Source: an uncultured Pseudomonadota bacterium (GTDB lineage Bacteria; Pseudomonadota; Gammaproteobacteria; Burkholderiales; SG8-39). Taken from it: a stretch of DNA of 5,574 nucleotides. The stretch spans positions 1-5,574 of the forward strand of contig CAIPGJ010000770.1 in assembly GCA_903864555.1 (NCBI GenBank). The letters are read 5' to 3'. The notes beneath the pieces are model-generated. The model made no database searches and had not been told where the DNA came from. It saw only the letters and a list, made by a program, of their open reading frames with translations. Position 1 is the first letter of the stretch, and each line of letters opens with the position of its first letter. A program made the translations under genes and the position numbers. Below are positions 1-5,574 of the stretch, in pieces.

Positions 1-586
1 GTGGCTGCAGGAGAACGGCGTCTCCATCTGGAACGAGTGGGCGGATGAGAACGGAGAACTCGGGCCCGTCTACGGTTATCAGTGGCGCAACTGGCAAACG
101 CCTGACGGGCGCAGCATCGACCAGATCGAACAGGTGATGCAATCGATCCGGCGCAATCCCAATTCACGTCGCCACATCGTCACGGCCTGGAATCCAGCCG
201 ACGTGGACAAGATGAAGCTGCCACCCTGCCACGCCTTCTTCCAGTTCTACGTCGCAGACGGCCGACTCTCCTGCCAGATGTACCAGCGCAGCGCCGACAT
301 CTTTCTCGGGGTGCCCTTCAACATTGCCTCCTACGCCCTGCTCACGCTGATGATTGCGCAGGTCAGCGGTCTAAAGCCCGGAGAGTTCATCCACACACTG
401 GGGGACGCGCACCTCTACCTGAATCACCTGGATCAGGCGCGCGAGCAACTGGCGCGCGAGCCACGGTCCTTCCCGCGCATGCGGCTCAATCCCGAGGTCC
501 GGGAATTGTCGGCTTTCCGGTTCGAGGATTTCACACTGGAAGCTTACAATCCACATCCCCTCATCAAGGCGCCTATCGCCGTCTGA
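1..586 (+). CDS. thyA: Thymidylate synthase ThyA, 3' part (5' end outside window)
   Basis: Methylates dUMP to dTMP in the cytoplasm, using 5,10-methylene-tetrahydrofolate as both carbon donor and reductant and releasing dihydrofolate. The first full codon is at position 2 and the frame stays open to the TGA at 584-586, giving 194 residues. They align without gaps to residues 71-264 of the 264-residue E. coli enzyme (alignment from memory), so only about 70 N-terminal residues are missing. Seen directly: the catalytic Cys in PPCHAFFQF (E. coli Cys146, codon 227-229), the [10 protein letters not shown] phosphate and dUMP-binding stretch (Arg166, Asp169), the PFN Asn177, HLY (His207, Tyr209) and the conserved C-terminus IKAPIAV. 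The ATG/GTG codons near 134 are internal, not starts. All visible active-site residues are intact, so the gene looks functional. folA, whose product recycles the dihydrofolate, lies about 4.3 kb downstream on the same strand. Confidence 0.97.
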   Translation, partial: WLQENGVSIWNEWADENGELGPVYGYQWRNWQTPDGRSIDQIEQVMQSIRRNPNSRRHIVTAWNPADVDKMKLPPCHAFFQFYVADGRLSCQMYQRSADIFLGVPFNIASYALLTLMIAQVSGLKPGEFIHTLGDAHLYLNHLDQAREQLAREPRSFPRMRLNPEVRELSAFRFEDFTLEAYNPHPLIKAPIAV

Positions 587-593
587 CGGTCAG

Positions 594-612
594 GAGCGCG
601 CGAACCGCGCTC
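594..612. terminator. Hairpin between the converging thyA and 611-925 genes
   Basis: A perfect 7-bp GC-rich stem, GAGCGCG (594-600) with CGCGCTC (606-612), around a 5-base loop. It starts 7 bases after the thyA stop and overlaps the stop codon of the opposing gene. Neither strand has a clear U-tract, so this is not a classical intrinsic terminator. It may only slow the polymerase, block 3' exonucleases or act together with Rho. Confidence 0.35.
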
Positions 613-925
613 AGCGGCGCTTGCAGATGTCGTTGCCATCGCGCCAGCCCAGCGCGTACTGCGCATCACCCTTCATGCGCGTTTCATTGCTTGGACTGGC
701 AGCCAGTGCCAAACGTTCCGCAGATTGCGGTGCCTTGCGCGCAGCAGGTGGTACGGCAACGGGGGGCGTAACCGGACTGGCCTGAGCAAGTGGCTCCACC
801 TTCTGCGAATTCGCTGCAGGCAGCAGGCCGGTCATGGCCGCCACGCCGACCATGCTGAAAACAATCACCGATACCGCAGCGCCAGCGGCAAGCGAACTCA
901 TGCGAGTGTGCGTACTGGCAGTCAT
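611..925 (-). CDS. Small single-pass membrane protein of unknown function, candidate GlrR/sigma-54 target
   Basis: A 104-residue protein that I do not recognise. Residues 1-11 are short, polar and contain Arg8. Residues 12-35 are strongly hydrophobic (transmembrane segment or uncleaved signal anchor), 36-68 are rich in Pro, Ala and Val like a periplasmic linker, and the short tail contains GWRDGND and ends in a single Cys and basic residues (CKRR). No lipobox and no clear signal-peptidase site are visible. The N-terminal anchor plus Pro/Ala linker recalls betaproteobacterial glycine-zipper envelope proteins, but the glycine zipper itself is absent, so this may be a shortened relative or something unrelated. 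The ATG at 925 is chosen over the later Met9 because AGGAG lies 6 bases upstream. A sigma-54 promoter (979-995) and a GlrR-type site (1093-1110) precede it, so I infer control by the adjacent glrR. No frameshift is evident. It converges on thyA. Confidence 0.72.
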   Translation of the reverse strand: MTASTHTRMSSLAAGAAVSVIVFSMVGVAAMTGLLPAANSQKVEPLAQASPVTPPVAVPPAARKAPQSAERLALAASPSNETRMKGDAQYALGWRDGNDICKRR

Positions 926-931
926 GCCGTG

Positions 932-936
932 CTCCT
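932..936 (-). promoter_or_regulatory. Shine-Dalgarno of the 611-925 gene
   Basis: The minus strand reads AGGAG, then 6 bases (CACGGC), then the ATG at 925-923. Good match and good spacing fix the start at 925 and support the gene as real. It falls within the roughly 43-nt leader expected from the sigma-54 promoter. Confidence 0.75.
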
Positions 937-978
937 GATGTCGATGACCGCCCCTGCTACACGGCCCGGCTACACCAT

Positions 979-995
979 TGCAATGGCTGTGCCAG
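979..995 (-). promoter_or_regulatory. Sigma-54 (RpoN) -24/-12 promoter
   Basis: The minus strand reads CTGGCACAGCCATTGCA. Against the consensus YTGGCACGRNNNTTGCW it differs at one position (A for G after TGGCAC). The -24 element TGGCAC (994-989) and the -12 element TTGCA (983-979) have the required 5-base spacing. The predicted start site is near 968, giving a leader of about 43 nt that contains the AGGAG ribosome site of the 611-925 gene. I looked at the other TGGCAC/GTGCCA occurrences I could find by eye in the window, and none has a correctly spaced TTGC. Sigma-54 polymerase needs an AAA+ activator, and GlrR, encoded immediately upstream, is such an activator. Confidence 0.8.
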
Positions 996-1007
996 CACCA
1001 GGCAGCG

Positions 1008-1056
1008 CGCTTCCGGAGAAAGAAAGTGGAACGCCTACAAACACTTGCCGGAAGCG
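1008..1056. repeat. 9-bp inverted repeat between activator site and sigma-54 promoter
   Basis: CGCTTCCGG (1008-1016) and CCGGAAGCG (1048-1056) are perfect inverted copies separated by 31 bases. The spacer is the most A-rich part of this intergenic region and holds CAAACACTTG (1038-1047), which fits the CAA-N4-TTR core of an IHF site but not its WAT part. The repeat lies upstream of the predicted start site, so it would not be in the sigma-54 transcript. It could be a protein-binding or looping element, or chance. Confidence 0.35.
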
Positions 1057-1092
1057 TGTGACTTATTCACGCAGGCCGCCATGGCGCCAACC

Positions 1093-1110
1093 TGTCATCG
1101 GGTGACGACA
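1093..1110 (-). promoter_or_regulatory. Candidate GlrR activator-binding site (TGTC-N10-GACA)
   Basis: The sequence TGTCATCGGGTGACGACA contains TGTC and GACA arms separated by exactly 10 bases; flanking bases extend the arms to CTGTC and GACAG. TGTC-N10-GACA is the motif reported for GlrR sites upstream of glmY in enterobacteria. Its centre is about 133 bp upstream of the predicted sigma-54 start site, a normal distance for an enhancer-type site. The GlrR encoded next to it has a recognition region (RNRTEFYKLL) that, from memory, is the same as in E. coli GlrR, so the same site is expected. Only one perfect copy is present; E. coli glmY has several. Confidence 0.68.
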
Positions 1111-1153
1111 GTGTTCCAGCGCATACGGGCAAGCCCCTGATGTATAAGGACTT

Positions 1154-1178
1154 GCGCTGTCGCCGCTCCCTACAGCGC
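1154..1178. repeat. 7-bp inverted repeat after glrR: weak terminator or second GlrR-like site
   Basis: GCGCTGT (1154-1160) and ACAGCGC (1172-1178) form a perfect 7-bp stem around 11 bases, 27-51 bases past the glrR stop. On the minus strand the following bases (CAAGTCCTTATA) are only mildly T-rich, so termination would be weak. The outer CTGT...ACAG arms resemble the 1093-1110 site, with a gap of 11 bases instead of 12. A degenerate second activator site is therefore an alternative reading. Confidence 0.35.
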
Positions 1179-1204
1179 GGAAGGCAGGCTCGAGGTCCAG
1201 GCTC

Positions 1205-2535
<1,331 letters not shown>

Positions 2536-2539
<4 letters not shown>

Positions 2540-3189
2540 CGCTGGCGCCCTTGTCCGCGCTCGAGCAGCGTGCGTTCCATGGCCTTCAGCGCATCAAGCT
2601 GCTCGCGCAACTGCGTAGCGCGCCGCTGGTCACGAACACGCTCGGCGACCTGCGCATGGACCAAAGTGGCGAAACGCCGCAGTGCCCCGGCATGGGTGAG
2701 AGGGCCTCCCGCAGCAAGCGGCTCCAGCATTCCCAGTGCACGCGCATCGTCGCTGACGGCCGTGCCAGGCATGCTCAACAGCAACGCCAGCCGCAGGCGG
2801 GCGACAAAGCCGTTGTCCCGCGCCAGCCCCTGGTTCAGGGCGAACGCCTCGCGGCGCTGCTCTTCGGCCGCCTGGGTCGTGACGGTCTGCACATAGCTGA
2901 TGAGATTGCTCACTTGTTCGCTTTCATTCGTTCGCGTCTCCACCCGCGCTGGGGCCACCCGCTGGACCGGTACCTCGACGCGCGGCGGGGAAGCCGGCAC
3001 CTGGGCGCCACGCACGACCGCTGGCAACGGCGCCTGTATCTGGGTCTTTGCCTCGGGCAGGGTCTGGGGCTGGGTCTGGCGGGCCGGCGGGGCGGGAGCT
3101 CTCGCAGGGGAATCGGGAGGCGATACCGCGCAGCCAGAGAGTAAGCTCCCCAGCAGCACCGCCACAGCAGTCAGTATGGATCGGGTCAT
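2536..3189 (-). CDS. qseG: QseG-like envelope lipoprotein between glrK and glrR
   Basis: A 217-residue predicted lipoprotein. Residues 1-19 form a lipoprotein signal peptide ending in the lipobox LSGC, with Cys20 the lipidated residue. Position +2 is Ala, not Asp, so outer-membrane sorting is expected. Residues 22-86 are rich in Pro, Ala, Gln and Val (disordered stalk). Residues 89-211 are helical and end in a likely coiled coil (about 181-211) with LREQLDALKAMERTLLER. E. coli QseG (YfhG, 237 residues) sits at the same place in the glrK-qseG-glrR operon and is an outer-membrane lipoprotein that contacts the kinase's periplasmic part. Sequence similarity is concentrated in the C-terminal helix, so the name leans on gene order. 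The start lies 7 bases after the glrK stop without a clear Shine-Dalgarno, and the stop overlaps the glrR start by 4 bp. Both suggest translational coupling and fixed stoichiometry within the operon. Confidence 0.8.
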
Positions 3190-3196
3190 GAGCCGT

Positions 3197-4660
3197 TCAG
3201 CTTACCGCAAGCGGCAGTCGCACCTGGAATCGCGCGCCGATCCCCTCGGACTGGATGATTTCAACGGTGCCGCCATGGGCGTGCACCAGGTCGCGCACAA
3301 TGGCCAATCCGAGGCCGCTGCCCTGGACCCGCCCGTGGTGCGGCTTTTCGCCACTGAAAAACCAGTCGAACACCCGCAGCCTGTCTTCCTCCGGGATGCC
3401 CGGGCCCATGTCGCCCACCTCCAGTACGGCTTGCTGCCCCTCACGGGAGAGCGCGAGACTGACAACACCGCCGTCGGGAGAATATTTGACCGCATTGGAC
3501 AGCAGATTATCGATGATGACCTTCAGTTTCTCCAGGTCAGCACGCAGGCTGAGTGGTTCAAGGCTGTGCGCGAATCTGACATTGCGTGCGGCGGCGGCGA
3601 GACGATGATTCTCCGCAGCGGCGGCCACTACCTGATCCATTTCCACTGGCGCCAGCGCCAGCCGAGACAAGCCCTCCTGCACACGCTGGTAATTGAGCAG
3701 CGCTTCGATCATGCGCTGCAACTCGGCACTCTGTCTCTGCAGGATCGCCACCACCTCGCGCTGGCCGGGCGACAGCACGCCGGCCGTCCCGTCAGCCAGC
3801 AATTCCGAGCCCTCGCGCAGGGAGGTGAGCGGGGTCTTCAGCTCATGCGAGACATGCCGCAGGAAGCGTTGCTTCTGCCCCTCCAGTTCGAGCAGCCGCT
3901 GGCGCAGCCAATCCAGCCTTTCCCCCAGGTAGACCAGATCTGCCGGACCGCTCACGCGGATGCCGCGATCGAGCATGCCGTCACCCAGCGCGCGTATGGC
4001 GGCATCCAGCTGCCGGATGGGCCGCGCGATCAGCACGGTGACCGCCACTGCCAGCAACAGGCCCAGCGGCACTGTGGCAAACAGTTGCCACCACAGGATG
4101 CGCTGGGCGCGGCCAGCCGTGGTACGCAACTGCTCGACTTCACGGTCAATCAGTTCATTGCTGATGTCGAGCATGCCGCGCGCCAGGTCCGACAAATGCA
4201 GATAACCCTGGATGAGCGCCTCGCGCTGGCGCGCGCCGCCACCGCCCTGGCCCTGGGCCACCTGGATGCGAAACTGCGAGAACAGCGCCTGCTCCTTCTC
4301 GATGGTGCGGTTGAGCTCGTTCAGCTGCGATTCGTCCAGTGGCAGCATTGACAATTCGCTGGTGGTGCCCTTGAAGTGCCGCCTCAATCGTTCATAGTCA
4401 TCCACCAGCGCGGCATCCCCCAGGATGAGGTATTGCCGGACCACGCGCTCCAGGCCTGTCACCTGCTCGGAAAGGAGCCGGCTGCCGCGAGCCGACTGCG
4501 CGGCCTGCACCACCACGGTCTGGCTCTGTTCGGCGAGGCGCTCGACATAGACTGCGGCATTGATAAAGGCGAGGATGAGCGGCAGCGCCACTGCGGCAAA
4601 GGCAATCAGCAGCAGCTTGAAGAAGGACTTCGGGTAGCGAAAATCGATTGGGGTCTTCAT
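3197..4660 (-). CDS. glrK: GlrK/QseE: membrane sensor histidine kinase
   Basis: A 487-residue inner-membrane sensor kinase, close to the 475 of E. coli GlrK. A basic N-terminus leads into TM1 (about 16-38), then a helical periplasmic sensor region (about 39-188) with a Gly/Gln-rich loop GQGGGGAR (137-144), TM2 (about 189-211) and a HAMP linker starting ARPIRQLD (about 212-264). The HisKA H-box is FLRHVSHELKTPLT with phospho-accepting His272. The ATPase domain shows the N-box NLLSNAVKYS (Asn389), G1 DMGPGIP (417-423), F-box FDWFF (431-435) and G2 GSGLGL (447-452), all intact. It would autophosphorylate and pass phosphate to Asp54 of GlrR. It is the first gene of a minus-strand operon with the lipoprotein and glrR. 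The ATG at 4660 has only a weak ribosome site (AGGCG, spacing 10). No convincing promoter for it is visible between 4661 and 4840. Confidence 0.92.
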   Translation of the reverse strand: MKTPIDFRYPKSFFKLLLIAFAAVALPLILAFINAAVYVERLAEQSQTVVVQAAQSARGSRLLSEQVTGLERVVRQYLILGDAALVDDYERLRRHFKGTTSELSMLPLDESQLNELNRTIEKEQALFSQFRIQVAQGQGGGGARQREALIQGYLHLSDLARGMLDISNELIDREVEQLRTTAGRAQRILWWQLFATVPLGLLLAVAVTVLIARPIRQLDAAIRALGDGMLDRGIRVSGPADLVYLGERLDWLRQRLLELEGQKQRFLRHVSHELKTPLTSLREGSELLADGTAGVLSPGQREVVAILQRQSAELQRMIEALLNYQRVQEGLSRLALAPVEMDQVVAAAAENHRLAAAARNVRFAHSLEPLSLRADLEKLKVIIDNLLSNAVKYSPDGGVVSLALSREGQQAVLEVGDMGPGIPEEDRLRVFDWFFSGEKPHHGRVQGSGLGLAIVRDLVHAHGGTVEIIQSEGIGARFQVRLPLAVS

Positions 4661-4713
4661 GCTGCGGTTTCGCCTGCTCGCCTGCCTGTCATTTCGACTA
4701 CTGCATCCATGGT

Positions 4714-4776
4714 TGCGGTATTGTCCATGCTACAGCCGCAGTATGCCCGCAGCAGGGACTGGCACTGTAGGACAGT
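4714..4776. repeat. Two short dyads in the glrK-folA divergent intergenic region
   Basis: TGCGG (4714-4718) pairs with CCGCA (4736-4740), with an inner TGT/ACA pair. ACTGT-AGG-ACAGT (4764-4776) is a perfect 5-bp dyad. They lie in the 180-bp gap between the divergent glrK and folA starts, where a regulator could act on either gene. Neither has the TGTC-N10-GACA geometry. Short dyads like these also arise by chance. Confidence 0.25.
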
Positions 4777-4814
4777 CAGCGCATCAATTGGCGCTGTGGC
4801 GGACCTGCACCACC

Positions 4815-4820
4815 TATAAT
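4815..4820 (+). promoter_or_regulatory. folA promoter -10 box (sigma-70 type)
   Basis: A perfect TATAAT lies 20 bases before the folA ATG. The upstream side is poor: TTGGCG (4788-4793) stands 21 bp away, too far, and the 17-bp position holds CGCTGT. Transcription would start near 4826-4827, leaving a leader of about 14-15 nt with no Shine-Dalgarno. The same hexamer also contains the TAA that blocks any upstream extension of the folA frame. Confidence 0.6.
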
Positions 4821-4840
4821 CCGGCAATTTTTCACACACC

Positions 4841-5368
4841 ATGATCACTTCCTCCCAGCCTTCCATCGCCCTGGTCGCCGCAGTGGCACGCAACGGTGTG
4901 ATCGGGCGCGGCAATACCCTGCCCTGGCACCTGCCCGAAGACCTGAAGCGCTTCAAGGCGCTTACCATGGGACACCCGGTGATCATGGGACGCAAGACTT
5001 TCGATTCCATCGTGGCAATATTGAAAAAACCATTGCCCGGGCGCACCAGCATTGTCATCTCGCGCTCACCCAGCGCACTGCGTCTGTCGCCGGACTGGAC
5101 CAGCGTGCGCACCGCCGCGACGCTCGACGAGGCCATCCACCAGACGCCGGCCGATGCACCCATCCATGTCATCGGCGGCGCCCAGATCTATGAACTGGCC
5201 CTGCCTCGCGCAACGCGCCTATACCTGACCGAAGTGCTGTCCGACATCGAAGGCGACACGCATTTCCCGCATTGGGACCGGTCGCAATGGCAGGAAGTGA
5301 GCCGTGAGCACGGGCCGGCAACGCCCGAGGGCCTGCAATACGACTTCGTGGAATACCTGCGAGGATAG
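4841..5368 (+). CDS. folA: Dihydrofolate reductase
   Basis: Reduces dihydrofolate to tetrahydrofolate with NADPH in the cytoplasm, regenerating the folate that ThyA oxidises; it is the target of trimethoprim-type drugs. It has 175 residues, a little over the 159 of E. coli FolA, with about 7 extra at the N-terminus and small additions elsewhere. Seen: the core start IALVAAVARNGVIG (9-22) with the Met20-loop region, LPWHLPEDLKRFK with the catalytic acid Asp34 (E. coli Asp27) and Phe38, VIMGRKTFDSI (47-57) for NADPH, PLPGR with folate-binding Arg68 (E. coli Arg57), and VIGGAQIYE (110-118) with the Gly-Gly pair. All key residues are intact. The ATG at 4841 is the only reasonable start because the frame has a TAA at 4817-4819. 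It has no Shine-Dalgarno (TTTTTCACACACC precedes it) and a perfect -10 box just upstream. It is divergent from glrK. Confidence 0.97.
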   Translation: MITSSQPSIALVAAVARNGVIGRGNTLPWHLPEDLKRFKALTMGHPVIMGRKTFDSIVAILKKPLPGRTSIVISRSPSALRLSPDWTSVRTAATLDEAIHQTPADAPIHVIGGAQIYELALPRATRLYLTEVLSDIEGDTHFPHWDRSQWQEVSREHGPATPEGLQYDFVEYLRG

Positions 5369-5399
5369 GCGTCGGGCAGCACACCGGCCTCTACAGGCG

Positions 5400-5429
5400 A
5401 AAAAAAAGCAGGGCTTGCGCCCTGCCTTT
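5400..5429. terminator. Bidirectional Rho-independent terminator between folA and the 5448-5574 gene
   Basis: A perfect 7-bp stem, GCAGGGC (5408-5414) with GCCCTGC (5419-5425), loop TTGC. Eight As precede it (5400-5407), which become a run of eight Us after the hairpin in minus-strand RNA, so it is strong for the convergent gene at 5448-5574. On the plus strand the tail is CTTTCTC, weaker but placed 39 bases after the folA stop, so it probably serves folA too. Confidence 0.9.
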
Positions 5430-5447
5430 CTCGAAGAAAAAAGAAGA

Positions 5448-5574
5448 TTACTTCTTCTTTTCGTCTTTCTTGGCTTCTGCCTTCTTGTCGTCCTTCTTGG
5501 CTTCAGCCTTCTTGTCGTCAGCAGCCTTCATGTGGGCAGCAGCGAAAGCGCCGGTGGCGAACATGGACGCGAAC
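5448..5574 (-). CDS. Small Lys/Ala/Glu/Asp-rich exported protein, C-terminal part (start outside window)
   Basis: The minus-strand frame is open from the window edge to the TAA at 5450-5448, giving 41 residues. The first 13 visible residues (FASMFATGAFAAA) look like the hydrophobic end of a signal peptide with an AFA/AAA cleavage motif. After a short HMKAA join the mature part consists almost only of D, K, A and E: DDKKAEAKK twice, then DEKKK. From memory, betaproteobacteria often encode such tiny exported proteins with Lys-Ala-Glu repeats and no known function. I assign no function here. An in-frame ATG at 5564-5562 exists, but it lies inside the hydrophobic stretch and the true start is probably beyond the edge. 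The strong terminator at 5400-5429 begins about 20 bases after its stop, which supports a real, expressed gene. It converges on folA. Confidence 0.72.
   Translation of the reverse strand, partial: FASMFATGAFAAAHMKAADDKKAEAKKDDKKAEAKKDEKKK
5451..5519 (-). repeat. 27-bp tandem repeat coding DDKKAEAKK
   Basis: Unit 1 is 5519-5493, unit 2 is 5492-5466, and a shortened third unit (DEKKK) is 5465-5451. Units 1 and 2 differ at two bases, both silent (GCT/GCA and AAG/AAA). It keeps the reading frame, so copy-number change would lengthen or shorten the protein by 9 residues. Confidence 0.8.

Noticed and set aside
725..1105. A 126-codon plus-strand frame across the 611-925 gene and its promoter region
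   Set aside because: The translation is Arg-rich without recognisable features, and it overlaps a gene with a good ribosome site, membrane segment and sigma-54 promoter on the other strand.
2900..4351. A 483-codon open frame on the plus strand opposite glrK
   Set aside because: It lies antisense to an unmistakable histidine kinase with all motifs in order. Its translation is rich in Gln, Arg and His with no domain or ribosome site. It is a codon-phase shadow typical of GC-rich DNA.
4760..4774. TGGCAC on the plus strand upstream of folA as a sigma-54 -24 element
   Set aside because: The -12 position reads GACA instead of TTGC, so the essential GC is missing; folA has a TATAAT instead.
4661..4840. 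A sigma-70 promoter for glrK on the minus strand
   Set aside because: CATACT and GACAAT look like -10 boxes but neither has a matching -35 hexamer at 16-18 bp, so no promoter is called.
4657..5172. A 171-codon minus-strand frame opposite the start of folA
   Set aside because: It overlaps folA, whose protein is certain, and shows no family resemblance.
5237..5245. TGTC-C-GACA inside folA as a GlrR site
   Set aside because: The arms are separated by one base instead of ten and it lies in coding sequence.

Overview
The window is GC-rich DNA, densely coding on both strands, and most likely comes from a betaproteobacterium or a related proteobacterium. This placement is an inference. It rests on protein style, on a complete GlrK/QseG/GlrR cluster, on a Lys/Ala/Glu-rich small exported protein at the right edge, and on the mixed thyA and folA neighbourhood. 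No rRNA, tRNA, CRISPR array, insertion sequence or phage gene is visible.

Layout. Positions 1-586 (+) hold the last 194 residues of thymidylate synthase, ThyA. Convergent to it at 611-925 (-) is a small single-pass membrane protein of unknown function. Its upstream region (926-1204) carries a near-consensus sigma-54 promoter on the minus strand at 979-995. About 130 bp upstream of the predicted start site lies a perfect TGTC-N10-GACA palindrome (1093-1110). That is the site type bound by the sigma-54 activator GlrR in enterobacteria. Next comes a tight three-gene minus-strand operon that reads from right to left: the sensor kinase GlrK/QseE (4660-3197), a QseG-like lipoprotein (3189-2536) and the sigma-54-dependent response regulator GlrR/QseF (2539-1205). 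Divergent from it is folA, dihydrofolate reductase (4841-5368, +), preceded by a perfect TATAAT. A bidirectional hairpin terminator (5400-5429) separates folA from a partial convergent gene (5448-5574, -) for a Lys-rich exported protein with 27-bp tandem repeats.

How the parts fit. ThyA and FolA are metabolic partners: ThyA turns methylene-tetrahydrofolate into dihydrofolate while making dTMP, and FolA reduces the dihydrofolate again. Between them sits an envelope-sensing module. GlrK would sense an envelope signal, modulated by the lipoprotein, and phosphorylate GlrR. GlrR would then bind the 1093-1110 site and drive RNA polymerase-sigma-54 at 979-995.

The most interesting point is that the candidate target is neither glmY nor rpoE, the known enterobacterial GlrR targets. 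It is the uncharacterised 104-residue membrane protein directly downstream of glrR. The window therefore looks like a self-contained circuit of sensor, lipoprotein, activator, site, promoter and membrane effector. The DNA motifs are seen directly; the wiring is inferred.
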